From positions 34,204,306-34,268,305 of the forward strand of contig OZ020616.1 in assembly GCA_963971575.1 (NCBI GenBank): DNA of 64,000 bases, read 5' to 3'. The translations under genes were made by a program, and so were the position numbers. Positions 31,100 to 41,996 of the stretch are shown here, piece by piece (position 1 is the first letter of the stretch; each line of letters opens with the position of its first letter). Source of the stretch: Liopterus haemorrhoidalis. Taxonomy: Eukaryota > Arthropoda > Insecta > Coleoptera > Dytiscidae. The notes under the pieces are model-generated. The model searched no databases. It was not told where the DNA came from and saw only the letters and a program-made list of their open reading frames with translations.

Positions 31100-31175
31100 C
31101 ATAAAATAAAGCACAACTATCTACAGCTGACCAGTTTCGGAATAATTTAATCCTTCATCAGAGCTGCTACATAGA
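31100..31175 (-). ncRNA. Penelope-type hammerhead ribozyme motif (candidate B)
   Basis: On the minus strand CTGATGA (31161-31155) is followed by the stem-II segment AGGATTAAATTATTCC and then GAAAC (31138-31134): the invariant hammerhead core CUGANGA / stem II / GAAA. Only three to five base pairs form in stem II. Such minimal hammerheads are a known component of Penelope-like element ends. The following GTGCTTTATTTTATGTC is compatible with an element end. The rest of the element is absent. From 31176 to 32850 no gene was recognised. Confidence 0.55.
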
Positions 31176-32851
31176 AGAAAATTGAAATATTATACAAGTG
31201 TATAATAGATAAATAATTAAATATAAGTACAATATTGTTAGACATACCTGACATTAGTAGTCAGTGATATAATAAGATTGATAAAAAAGGGTTATAGTAT
31301 ATAAACAGTGTGTTAAAAATATAAATAAATAAATAAATATGTAAAACGAAGTCAGAAATTAAAATAAACAATGCAACAAATTAAAAATAACAAATATTGA
31401 TATAAAAATAAATATATACGAACACAGGTGTATCGTGAAGCGATTATATGCGACAAAGATCGCATGTTGTAAAAATCACAGATTTGTGGAACTCATGTAG
31501 GAACCTGATAAGGGTTAAGCAAAGGGGTAGATGACCTGAAACCGCGGATTTTTGAAAGGAATATATGTGTAGAAAGAAAGTAATGGTGGATGTGGTGCCA
31601 TCTATTAATGTGCACATTTTATACGAGTTTGAAATATGATATTTTTGTGAAACATGACATGCCTACTCAGCGTTTAATTTTTCCCGTAAGAATTCGAAAC
31701 AGACAGACAAAATACTTGAAATTGCAATATGAATAATTGAGTTGAAAAGAGTTCATTTTATGAATTAGAATTGGCACGTAATCATTATGTGACTAATATT
31801 ACTATATAGATGTTATTGGTTTTAATTAAGTATCTTATGGTTTGTTTATTAGTAGGCATATGATTGATGAAACTTAGTAAATAATTCAAAAGCGTTTAAA
31901 AGTTATTCTTAACGGCTGTGATTGATAGATTGGTTTGTTTTGCAAACTGTAGCACAAATCACATCTCATATATGTATGTAAGTTGTGAAGAGTTTGTGCT
32001 TGGAAATCGTCAGTTAAAGATGTAAATACGGCTGAGAGGCGAGTACATTACACTTGGTAATCGAAAGCCAAGATATTGACACAAGAGGAAATCACTCTAA
32101 CCATTATTAACCTAGCAAAAGGAAAAGAAATAAGGTCTTTAATTAATTTTTGTTGAATTTACAAAATATCCGGCTTAAACTCTATACCTAGAAATTACTT
32201 ATTTGTGCATAACAATCATTTACTATGTAGTTAATAAACTATGCAATTTAAATTTATTTAGTTTGGGTAATTTTTTATTTTACTGAAAAACTTTACGTTA
32301 TTTTACTGAATAACTCGCACTGTAGTGAAATTCATATTGTTTGAAATCGCATTGAACGAGTTATTACTACATAATAATTGTCTTTCTTCCTGGTGGCTTT
32401 TCAAGTGTAAGTTAAAGACATAGGTAAGCATAGATTTTTAATGACTAAGAATCACAATAAAATCTTTGTTCTGCTTATTATAAACAGATGTTCAGAACGG
32501 TAACACCCTTTGATTCATCTTTATGCACATGGTATGCCTTAAGTTATGAATACATTATGAATCAGACTTTACACTTGCAGCGACTTGTTTCATCTTCAAC
32601 ATTTTTTGGGAATGTTGGCAAAACAGTATTTTTTGGAAAATGATAAAGGAAAATGATAAAGTACATCACAACAATGGTGTCTTAGAAAATTACAAATGTA
32701 TCATTTTCTGCTATATATTTAATAGATAATACTAATATTATTGCCCAAGCTGCAATTTTTATGCAAGAGTAATTACTATACAATTTTTCATTAAATTTAT
32801 GTATGCATTCAAGAGATTGTTAAAACATTTTGATGTGTTTCACAGAATTTT

Positions 32852-32895
32852 TATTAATATACTGACTGCAGTTTCGGCTCTCGCTATTATCGAAG
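32852..32895 (-). ncRNA. Degenerate hammerhead-like motif (candidate E)
   Basis: Minus strand: TCGATAATAGCGAGAGCCGAAACTGCAG. The GAAAC box and a GC-rich stem-II remnant are kept, but the CTGANGA box is changed. Probably a decayed Penelope-type end. Confidence 0.3.
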
Positions 32896-33526
32896 TTATA
32901 AATGTATATTGTAACGTATTCTCATGGAATGTAATTCAAATCACTATTTGAACAAAGCCTAAGAAAAAAAAAAAAAAAAAAACGTTTAGTTGACCATTAG
33001 TTTATTTCTGCCAACACGTTTCGAAAATTTCCTTCCATCACCCAAGTAGGTAACTGGACTGGTAGGTATAATGATGGTGGGAGAGCGATGTATGTTCTCT
33101 TATTTATTTAGAACGTAAACAATATTATTGTAATTCACAGTAGCTAAACGTAAAAACTGCTCAGCCCTAACTGTGGTATATTACGTACAATATTAGACTT
33201 TGGTTATATGTTGTACATTTTATTTTGATATTCTATTATATTCTTGTATAACGTCAGGGTGTATTGATCATATTCCTCGTATTTTTTCTATTAAGTGTTG
33301 TGGTTAGTTAAATTCGTTACGCTTATGGTTTTACCCGTTGTTGTCATAAACTTCCCCTTATCGCTTGGCTGTTCTTAAGTTTCTCGGCCAGTACATGTAT
33401 GTGAACCGGACTTCAAAATACATCGAAATTGTTCATTTTGATGTGACTACAGCAAAAGTTGTTGTCTGAAACATTGCGCATGAGGGCATGCGGGACTCTG
33501 TTGACTGCCCTCACTTACTATTAAAG

Positions 33527-33576
33527 ATACCTGCGAATCCCTGATGTGTGAAAATTCACATTTCACATCAATTTTT
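33527..33576 (+). mobile_element. Helentron-type family, 3' end fragment
   Basis: Matches the last 50 bp of the family: ATACCTGCGAATCCCTG (subterminal repeat), the hairpin GTGAAAATTCAC and the end CACATCAATTTTTT. The rest of the element is absent. 33577-33980 has no recognised feature. Confidence 0.7.
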
Positions 33577-33989
33577 TAATATTAAATCCAACATATTTAC
33601 TAACACATGTATAATAGCTATAGCCACAAGTCTTTTCGAATTAAAGTAAAATATATTCTTCCATTTTGACATATTCATTATTTAATGCACAACGCTAAGC
33701 ACATGAGGTTGAAGTCTGCAAAAGTTTACACTTACGCCTTAAATAATATCTTACGCTTCTGCATTAAATTGGAGAATTGAATGATTTTATGTATTTATAT
33801 AAAACAAACATTCTTATGCTTTTGCGTTTTTGCTGTAAATTAGGCTGTTTGTTAAAACATGAGCTATGAATTGATCAAATATTTGTATTTTTTGTATGTA
33901 TATTTATTTAAAGACACATCAAATGCTTAGCTATTAGCGTCTGAAATTACTCTGGTTACATAATTGGTACATTGGTACATTGTTAATTT

Positions 33990-35532
33990 TAAGCTTATAT
34001 TAGATGACGAATATTAAGAAATTAAGTACATTATTGGTCATTGTTAAGTCTAGTCTTAAGATGTCTTTAAGATCTTGTTGTAAATTGTAGTTTGTACGTA
34101 GGTTAGTGTAGAGTTGGCAGCTAATTAGTATGTGGTTAACGGTGAGTTGTTCGTTACATGCCTCACATAGTTTGTTATCTGGTCTTGCCATGAGATATTC
34201 GTGTGTGTGTCTGGTGTGTCCAATTCAGAGTCTTGTCATTATTATTTGTTCTCGTCTGTTGGTGACTGAGTTCCAGTTTTGTATGTCGTTCTTCACTGTT
34301 CGTAGTTTGTTGTTGGTAGTTTCGCGCCACTTAGTCAGTCTACTCATGTATAGTTTCGTCTTGATGATCTGTCTAAAGGTGCCTACAGACGGTGTGCCAG
34401 CGTTCGCCAGCTTCTAGTTCTGACGTTGGCTGTAACATGTAGCGTTGGCGGACACTTGTACTTGTGTACCCTACAGACGAAGCGGACAACATTTGTAAAA
34501 TGGCGTCTGACAGTGAAAGTGAGGTTACTGTCGCAGCTTCGACCTTGCTTTTTATATTTAAATTAAGATTAAAAGTACAAAAAAATACTTTTTACTTTAA
34601 GTAGACTTCATGATTACGCAAAAATGGATATAATTTTCCCTCTGAGCACAACACTCTCGACTGGTGTGATGACAAGTGTGTGCGTGTCGTGTGTACGGTG
34701 CTAACATGCATGTACAAGTCTGCACCGATGTTGGTCAAACTCCTTTGACTTGTGATAGAATACCGCCTCGGCAGCGAACGCCGGCCAGTGGCAAGCCCAG
34801 CCTACGCTGGCTGTGTCTTGTGGCTTGTTGCCCCTATACACGATCCGCGGAGCTAGACAAGTATAAACATTGGCCGTGACTTGCCACGCCGACTGTAGGC
34901 ACCTTTATATAGGTTTTGTTGGGGAGTAAGTGCAGTGTATGTTCATGACAGGTGGAAACTTGGGCGGCTGTGTTTGCACGTTCATTGCCTTCTATTTCGG
35001 TGTGGGCAGAAACCCAGATGAGATGAATTGTTTTCGTTGGTTCCGCTGTCATCTGGTGTATTTGGTCTTGAATTTGTTGTATGGCTGTTTCTTTTGAATA
35101 GGTGTTGTTGAGAGCTTGTAGTACACTCAGAGAGTCAGTGCATACGGCTATGTTTCGGTAGATGGTATCTGATGCCATTACGCGTGCTTTCATAATTGCT
35201 ACCGCTTCTGTTTCGAACACACTACTGGTTGTTGGTAGCTGGTATATTTTAAACTCCTTATTATGTACAGCAGCTATAGTACAGTTGTTGTCAGTTTTTG
35301 ACACGTCTATGTAATAGAACTGACATTCGTGCAGTTGGCGCTGTAGTTCCGCGAATTTGGTTTTTAACATTGTCGATTCTGACTTATTATATTTACTTAG
35401 ACATGTGTATGTGTTTATTTTCCTAAAGAGCCATGGTGGAGTATGATGGAAGGTGGTTGGTTGAATTGGGGAGATTATAATATTGTTAGATAGTAGGATG
35501 GTGCTAATATATTGTTGTAACTTGGTGATCAA
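33990..35532 (-). pseudogene. LINE RNase H region (I/R1-like), interrupted by a MITE
   Basis: From 35532 down to 34910: a linker, then the RNase H domain: FYYIDVSKTDNNCTIAAV (first D, here DVS instead of DGS), FETEAVAIMKA (catalytic E), AVCTDSLSVLQAL (catalytic D), IHLIWVSAHTEIEGNERANT (cognate of WVPSHVGI.GNE.AD). A MITE at 34375-34906 interrupts it after LPNKTYI. The frame then resumes at 34374 with RQIIKTKLYMSRLTKWRETT through NRREQIIMTRL, one stop, and ends MARPDNKLCEACNEQLTVNH with a CxxC...H...C zinc-binding tail. Apart from the insertion and about two substitutions the frame is well kept. Confidence 0.88.
34375..34906. mobile_element. MITE with AAAGGTGCCTACAG termini
   Basis: 532 bp; left AAAGGTGCCTACAGACGG and right, reversed, AAAGGTGCCTACAGTCGG. 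It splits the LINE RNase H reading frame at that point. The flanks fit a TA target if the terminus is taken as AAGGTGCC, but this is not decisive. GC-rich interior with several GCCAGC/GCTGGC repeats. No transposase. Confidence 0.82.
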
Positions 35533-35816
35533 CTATTATAAATTTGATAAAGATTACATTAATCCAACAAGATTATTGAAAATTTCTGTATCATGCTCAA
35601 AACAATACACTAATCTAAATTTTCTTCTTTTCTTTACCGAAAATACATTTAATTGTATAAAATTAACCCGACTGACAGTGTTCATCAAATGCTTGGAGGT
35701 TGAAAAACAGCGTTTCAACAGTGTTCTTACAAAGAAGAAAAGAACAAGTATCAGGAGCAGAAGACATTAATGTTAATTTTAAATAGATGAGATGGAATAG
35801 TATATTCTGTAACAAG

Positions 35817-35921
35817 GTTGGAATGAGAAAATTCGATGCGAGTGGAACATTCCGAGCGCGGGCCGGAGGCGAGCGTAAGGAACCACGAGCATCGAATTTT
35901 TTCCTCCAACCGAATAATTTA
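35817..35921. repeat. Short GC-rich palindromic element
   Basis: About 105 bp. GGTTGGAATGAGAAAATTCG at the left and, reversed, GGTTGGAGGAAAAAATTCGA at the right form a stem of about 23 bp with a few mismatches. The loop is rich in GCGCGGGCCGGAGGCGAGCG, unlike its AT-rich surroundings. 35922-36515 shows no gene. Confidence 0.65.
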
Positions 35922-36515
35922 TATTATATAACAAATTAATCAATTAATTAAACTTATATTTTATTTATTATTTGTTTAATTTGCCGCACATCGGCCACTA
36001 TTTTAGTGCTTTTTAGGAAGTTATGTTGCATTTGTTTAATGTAAACATTGCATATATTTTAATGCAACTCTACAAAAACAAAGACAACAAGCATAGAATA
36101 GTTACTCAATAACAAGTGATGGAATGAAATACATGCAAAATGCATAAGAAGATAAGTGCTTTAGAATGATATTCCAACTCTGGTGTTAGAATATTAACTT
36201 TCTTTAGTCAAAATTGGTTTTATAATTGGTAAATTCTATATTGGTCGTGGAGAAAATGATTTTTATTATGATGACAAAGCTTGTGAGGTCATATGTTTTG
36301 GGGACCTAAATTGCATTAAAACAAAAAATGTCATACTTCCAATAAATTTTATTGAACCAAATATAATAAATGTATTAGTTTCTGACTTCATTTAGTGCTA
36401 TTTTTAGCTGTGTGTCATGTTACTGTACGGTATTTTACTAAATGATGTATAATGGAAATTTAAATTTAAAAAATGAATATAGAGAAGCAGTGATATTTAG
36501 AAATATATTTTTTAC

Positions 36516-36720
36516 CTTTTTGCATTATCGGGTTCGACTTCACTGTCATTTTGTAAACGTCTGTCGGGACCATTTGACTTTTTTTGTCCATCCGCAACTC
36601 TCCACGGTTTGAGTTCAGTGTCTGCGGGAGGTTGTACAAGTCGTGACAGATACCACCGTGTGTCTCCTACAGTTCCGTCATCACGTCTCAGCATACCACC
36701 GCCATTTCGCTTGCCGTGAG
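36516..36720 (-). CDS. Internal exon of a host protein-coding gene (upstream exon)
   Basis: Acceptor TATGTTGCAG precedes 36720 and donor AAAAAG/GTAAAA follows 36516 on the minus strand. The 205-bp exon opens with two bases of a split codon, then reads without a stop: HGKRNGGGMLRRDDGTVGDT, RWYLSRLVQPPADTELKPWR, then VADGQKKSNGPDRRL and NDSEVEPDNAK, leaving AG of the next codon. The exon at 17577 starts with G, restoring arginine and the same frame. GC content is far above the flanks and there is no mobile-element similarity. Family not recognised. The hydrophilic, basic-then-acidic composition suggests a cytosolic linker. The preceding exon should end after the first base of a codon and was not found. 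Confidence 0.78.
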
Positions 36721-37194
36721 CTGCAACATATTTTAATTGCTAGCATTTATATCGGTAAACATCACTAATTAAAAAACATTATTTAGATACGAAAAATTTA
36801 CATACGATTTGATATATATTCGTATCATTTCATAAAAACAAATGTGTTTCCTGTTATACATTACTTGCAAGCCGAAACTAAACTACGTACCTACAAATTT
36901 AAACATTCAGAGATAAAATATGTTATACATTTAATAAAATATTGAAACCCTCATATAGGGTGACAACTGTCCCGGTTTTCCAGGCACAGTACCGGTTTGA
37001 ATACTGAAAGTCCCGCATCCCGGGAAGCAGGTGTCCGGGACGCGAAAAGTCCCGGTTTCAGCAATACCACAATGTTTTGAAATCTTTTCAAAAAAAAACT
37101 AAATATTTTTCATTCCCAATTCTTCATATTACTAGATAAACTCCTTAGACATGTTCCTACAAGATAGTTATCATTATTACCAGCGATATATAAA

Positions 37195-38035
37195 ATGTTA
37201 AAATGTTGGCCAGGTGTAAAAACTTATTCTCAAAGTATGGGACAAGACGAATGTCCTACTCTTATTTGGAAATACATTATGGTTGAAAATAGAGAAGAAA
37301 AATACAGTAGAACCGAAATTTACATGTTATTCCTTCAAAATTGTTTCCAAGTTTTTGAAGAGGCTATAAGGAGTTTAGAACAGAACAATCTTACTGCGCC
37401 TGTTGTTCGATGTTATGTATAGGTTACGTTAAAAACTTGAAGGGCGAAAAAAAGCCTCATTTTTTGGAGAAAAAACTGCTACAGAACTCAACAAAATGCT
37501 GCCAGCAGAATCTAGAAAAATTGCACAAGATTTTATTAATTTTTTTATCAAAACTGTTAACTATTTAGAATCAAATTTTGATTTTTCCAATTCAAATTAC
37601 TAACATGCAATAAGGCCATTTTCTTCAAAAACAACAAATTTAACATATGATTATATAGAATCAGCCGCAAATAGTTCATAAATTACAGATGCTTTAGAGA
37701 TGGGCAGCCTCTATGATGAATTCATAGATGCAAAGGACATTTTCGAAAACCAGTTGTCTTACAAAAATAAGCCTGTAGACAAAATGTGGACTGATATTTT
37801 TGAAGTTAATGAGTTCGAAGCTAATTCCTACAGTTATAAGAACCTTTTGCTACTAGTTGGCAAGATTCTCAGTATCCCATGCTCAAACGAATTTTTTGAG
37901 ATGATCTTCAATTTGGTGAATTCTTATTAGACTGACACCAGAAACCGTTGCAATACTGATTTAATAAAGGCCGAACTGCAAGTAAAAGTTAATTTTAAAA
38001 TGGATTGCATTGAGTTTTACGATTTTATAAATGAA
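37195..38035 (+). pseudogene. hAT transposase pseudogene
   Basis: An N-terminal or middle part (37195-37422, FQVFEEAIRSLEQNNLTAPV) is followed by frameshifts. From 37700 an open frame contains FEANSYSYKNLLLLVGKILS and IPCSNEFFEMIFNLVNSY, then after a stop TDTRNRCNTDLIKAELQVK and CIEFYDFI. The IPCSN..F...F..VN segment and the following R.....LIKAELQVK are the hAT C-terminal dimerisation domain. The W has been replaced by a stop at 37928. The catalytic middle is not recognisable. Confidence 0.82.
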
Positions 38036-38345
38036 ACCAGTGGCGAAGAGAGGCCTGCGCTAGACTTGCCCTCCCATAAAAAATAATAATAATAAAAAAT
38101 AAATAAATAAATAAAAAAATAAAAATAAACAAAAAATTTAAAAAAAAAGATTTAGGTAAACCTTCAAAAATACATCAAATTATGTTTTATACAAATTTTT
38201 GTCCAAGGCTTGGTTTACTAGTTGAATTTTTAAAGTTAAATAACTTCCGTTTGCGGTTTCGGATCTTTATAAAAAACAATAGGGTTCTTCCCAATTAGAA
38301 CCAGAAAGAACTCTATAATTTAAACCGTTCTTGAGTTATCGTGTA

Positions 38346-38530
38346 TAAACACACACAGACACACACACAGCCACACACACAGCCACACACACAGCCACAC
38401 ACACAGACACACACACAGACACACCTACACAGGCACACCCACACAGACACACACACAGACACACACACAGACACACACACAGACACACACACAGACATCC
38501 ACACAGACACACACAGTCACACACAAAGAC
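38346..38530. repeat. CA/CAGA-rich microsatellite
   Basis: CACACACAGACA-type repeats of varied period. Long frames on both strands over this stretch are artefacts. It is preceded by TTGAGTTATCGTGT and followed by a GGACGGCACTTCG block, an arrangement I associate with dispersed arthropod repeats carrying a central microsatellite. Confidence 0.85.
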
Positions 38531-38942
38531 ACACATATGGACGGCACTTCGAAAATAGGTTTTTTGGATTCCATGAAACGTGGTCATCAGTCAAAATATG
38601 TACATCGTAAATTTTCGCGATTACAATACTTGTCCCTTATATATTAAGGTCGGGCAAGTAAAAAATGATTTATTAAAATGGCAAGTAGTTCGGAAAAATA
38701 TTACTGGAAAATATAACTGGAAAATGAAACGTATTTCATTCATTTATAATATGTAATTTCATTAATATGTAAAAAAAATGTTAAATAAACAAAAATTTTC
38801 TCTTTTTCTTCGTCCCGGTTTGGTTCTCCAAAAAATTGGTCACCCTACCCTCATAGCAAGTTTTGAATTTCATACTTGTATTGCCACACCCATTGATCAG
38901 TGCTTCCACTAGTCATACACTATACTATTACACACTAATGGT

Positions 38943-40592
38943 ATTCTGAAATTTCGGTCGTAACACCCGTTAACTTAATACAGATTTAACATCGCTGAAA
39001 ATATCTGTATTATAAACACCCCAATGTAAATCCCGATGTTAATGCTTATTTCCGGTGTCAAATTAACATTGGGGCTATCTTCACGGTTGTTGTAATATCT
39101 GTCAGAATTACGTTTTGTTAGGTTAGTGTTTTTAAAAACATTTGAAATACTATTTAAAAATAAGAATGAAAAACAAAACACATCCAAAATAATATACAAT
39201 TTCAAAAAAACTTAGTTTGAAGACCAAACAAAAGCAGCCACAGGTTTGATTATAATATGCATTAAACTCATTTTGACATGACAGTGAACAATCTGAAGTT
39301 TATTTGCAAAATATGGCAGACTGCATTTAAAGTTAGAGAATAAAAGAAGGTGTTTTATTATATTTTTAAATTATTATTCAAATAGACCATAGTATAAATG
39401 ACATAATTATTTTTTAGCGATTCAAAGACAGAAAATTTGACGAATCTAGCGGTTAATAAAGCTGCTAGCTGCTAGAGCTAGAGAGGTTAACATCACAATT
39501 TGACATTTGACGTAATAGTTTTCTGCTGTCACGCCCTGTTTATCTCAAATATCTATATATGGCAATTCCTAACAATAATTTTGTGCTTGAAAATCCATAT
39601 CGTTATAATTTTTTACTACATTTTTCGCATAATTCATTATTTTCACCCTTTTTGTCGTTTTAGACAGATTATATAAAAATTCCTATTCTTCTAAATCTTT
39701 AGTACAGTGTTCTTCATCACTTTCTTCTTCTGAACTTGATGACGATTGAAGAAGTCGTTTCATTACATAAAATGTAATTTTTACTAACAACTACATAACC
39801 TCCTTGAAACCTAGCAACAATCTAGCAAATCGTTTCTTTATTTTTGAAATTTTGTATTTAACGCATTAATCTAGCATCACAGCGAGCATCTAGCGCTAGA
39901 AGTTAGCACTAAATTGTTAGCTGAATTTAGAAACATGCCCCAACAGTTGAAGAATGTGGCTTATCGGTGTATAGATAAGTAGCCTTTACTAGTTTTGTTG
40001 ATCTTAAAGATGGTGTTTATCATGTGTGGGTGCTAAACATTTTAAAACAATGTTCTAAATTTAAGGTTTATCAGTTGTTGCCGGGTTGTTTTTAATAGAG
40101 AAAGAATTGATAAAAATTACTGTAGAATTTTTGTGTTTCGCAGTACCATAAGCTGGATAGTTACGATGAAGATGAAAAAGATTTTTTTTTCAGATTTTTT
40201 AGAAGTTAAGTTATTTTTTGTATGCAATACGTATTTTTATATTAAAATATAAGTTCATAATTATTTTTTGCCCACATTTGTTTCAAAATTTGTACTACAG
40301 ATTTAAAATAGTACCTTGAACAAAAACAAATATTTTACAAAATTATTTTTTATTTTGTTTTATTTTTATTGTATATTTATTAGCAATTCAATATATTTAT
40401 AAATTGGAATATAAATGCAATAATTTCATGAATAATTTTTAATAATTTTGGTTAAAAAATAATTAAAATCTGTTCAAAATAACACTCAACACCACTCTAC
40501 TTTAAATTTGTTAGCTTTTTGTTAGCGATTAATCTAACACCTAAAATGTTACCACATCGACGTTAACATAGCGACACTTCAGAATACCGTTT
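38943..40592. mobile_element. Candidate Harbinger-like element with inverted ends
   Basis: GGTATTCTGAAATTTCGG at 38940 and, reversed, CGGTATTCTGAAGTGTCGC near 40590 form candidate inverted ends. TTAACATCG/TTAACACCG motifs recur near both ends and beyond (38970-39070, 40540-40670). Around 39430-39500 and 39865-39925 is a second internal set of GCTAGC-rich inverted repeats. A minus-strand coding remnant (39420-39790) looks Harbinger-like. No target duplication was established, so the boundaries are tentative. Confidence 0.4.
39560..39790 (-). pseudogene. Possible Harbinger nuclease N-terminus remnant
   Basis: Minus strand: MKRLLQSSSSSEEESDEEHC, then after a stop KRVKIMNYAKNVVKNYNDMD and F. The serine/glutamate-rich start followed by a Y.....V..YND.DF pattern resembles the beginning of Harbinger-type nucleases before the catalytic domain. 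Short and stop-containing, so uncertain. Confidence 0.4.
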
Positions 40593-40999
40593 TTCTAATA
40601 TCATTCAACCTCGGAAATATCCGTCGATGTATGACTTAACATTTAATTTTTTTTTTAGAAACTTAACACCGAAATTAAAAGTGTAACTCAAAAGTGTAAA
40701 GAGAAGGGTAGCAGCCAAAATTTATCTATTAAGCATCCCCCTACCATCGCAGATTGAAAATTTTGAAGTATATTCTATGTTTGAATTCTAATATATTATC
40801 CCTTTGGCGGAATTAATTTCTTTACATTTAAAAAAAAAAAAAACAAATTTAAAATTACATTAACATATAATTCTGAAATGTGAATATGCATATAATATAT
40901 TTTTCTTGGCTTCAGACTTCACAACGTCTGGAGAACCCAGGCAAATAACAATGTCAAAATGAAACATAATAAATATTTTTATTTTTTATTTATTCGATA

Positions 41000-41725
41000 C
41001 GAGGGTTGCCTCTTATATTTCGGGATTGCGCTAAACTAGTGCTGCCATCTAGCAACTGACGCTTCTATCGTAAAGTTTGACATTTATGACAGTATATGTA
41101 CTCAGAACGTTTTGACGTACTAGCGCTATTTGTGTTGTTTACAGTAACTTGAAAAAATTCATCTCGGCTAAAAATGGAATTAAATCGTGAACATTTTCGA
41201 GAGATTATTTTTTACAACTTTTGACGTGGATTAACCCGACAACAGTTCATCGATAAATTTAACTCGAATTTTGGCGATGAAACACCATCAAGGACTACTG
41301 TTTATCGATGGTTTTCCGACTTCAATCGTGGCCGTAGTTCGCTTAAGGGTGAATTTCGTGAAGGTCGTCCAAAATCGGTTGTTGTTCCGGAAAAAATTGA
41401 TGCTGTGCGTGAACTGATACTGCAAGATCGTCATATGACATCGTGAGATTGAGGTATCCTTGGGCATTAGTGGGACTAGCATACATTCACTATTTTATGA
41501 ACATTTGGCCGTCAAAAACATTTGTTCGCGTTGAATCCCACATAATTTGACAATCGAAGGGGAAAAAGCCTCAATCGGAGTGGAAAAGTGCTCCGAAAAT
41601 TGGTTTAAACACATGCAAAAGTGTATTGATCTTCATGGAGAATATTTTGAAAAACAATAAAGCCAGTTTTATTGATAAATAATTGTTTTTGATCTCAAAC
41701 CCTGAAATATAAAAGGCAATCCTCG
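41000..41725 (+). mobile_element. Internally deleted mariner
   Basis: 726 bp, TA on both sides (40998-40999, 41726-41727). Left terminus CGAGGGTTGCCTCTTATATT; the right, reversed, CGAGGATTGCCTTTTATATT. Same family as the truncated copy at 8786-9112, which supplies a useful comparison. Confidence 0.93.
41174..41657 (+). pseudogene. mariner transposase with catalytic core deleted
   Basis: Starts MELNREHFREIIFYNF, then after a stop where arginine is expected GLTRQQFIDKFNSNFGDE, TPSRTTVYRWFSDFNRG, RSSLKGEFREGRPKS and DAVRELILQDRHM: both helix-turn-helix regions present. After a 1-2 base loss at about 41438 the reading continues to FVRVESHIIxQ. It then jumps to CSENWFKHMQKCIDLHGEYF and EKQ, the C-terminus. 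All three catalytic aspartates are missing (deletion at about 41550). It can be bound by a related transposase but cannot act. Confidence 0.88.
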
Positions 41726-41996
41726 TATGAAGATGAATAAATTTACTGAGAGTGAAATGAAGCAAAACAGTTTTTTTCTTGTCACTGTCGTGTTTGTTAT
41801 ACATATTCGTTTTTATGTATATGTATATTAATGTAACAAGGGAATGATTTTTTATGACAGCTGAGGAGAGGAAATTTGACATTATAAATATAAAATATAT
41901 TAATTACAATTATTCATAGTTTATTAAAACTATACATGGTATCAGGCGTGGGGTTCAAACCCAATGAAGCCTGATTGGACGAAAATAAAAAAATAC

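Larger units (their letters stand above)
17578..36515 (-). other. Inferred 18.9 kb intron packed with mobile elements
   Basis: Inferred from matching phases of the exons on either side (donor GTAAAA below 36516, acceptor TTTGCAG above 17577). It would contain at least fifteen identifiable insertions on both strands. Additional exons inside it cannot be excluded by reading alone. An RNA-seq junction would settle it. Confidence 0.55.
36956..38847 (+). mobile_element. hAT element (TAGGGTGACCA family), 8-bp TSD
   Basis: Termini TAGGGTGACAACTGTCCCGG and, reversed, TAGGGTGACCAATTTTTTGG, both with a nearby CCCGGTTT block. The target duplication CCCTCATA is exact at 36948-36955 and 38848-38855. 1892 bp. 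It carries remains of a transposase in the 37195-38030 region and a CA-rich microsatellite near the right side. Same termini as the 214-bp MITE at 9708-9921. A hAT-like CAGTGGCGAAGAG at 38039 hints at a further nested insertion. Confidence 0.93.

Noticed and set aside
38313..38610. Cysteine/valine-rich and histidine/threonine-rich frames on both strands
   Set aside because: Products of the CA/CAGA microsatellite.
41931..41980. tRNA gene suggested by GGGTTCAAACCC after TGGTATCAGG
   Set aside because: It directly abuts an LTR end, so it is a retroelement primer-binding site.
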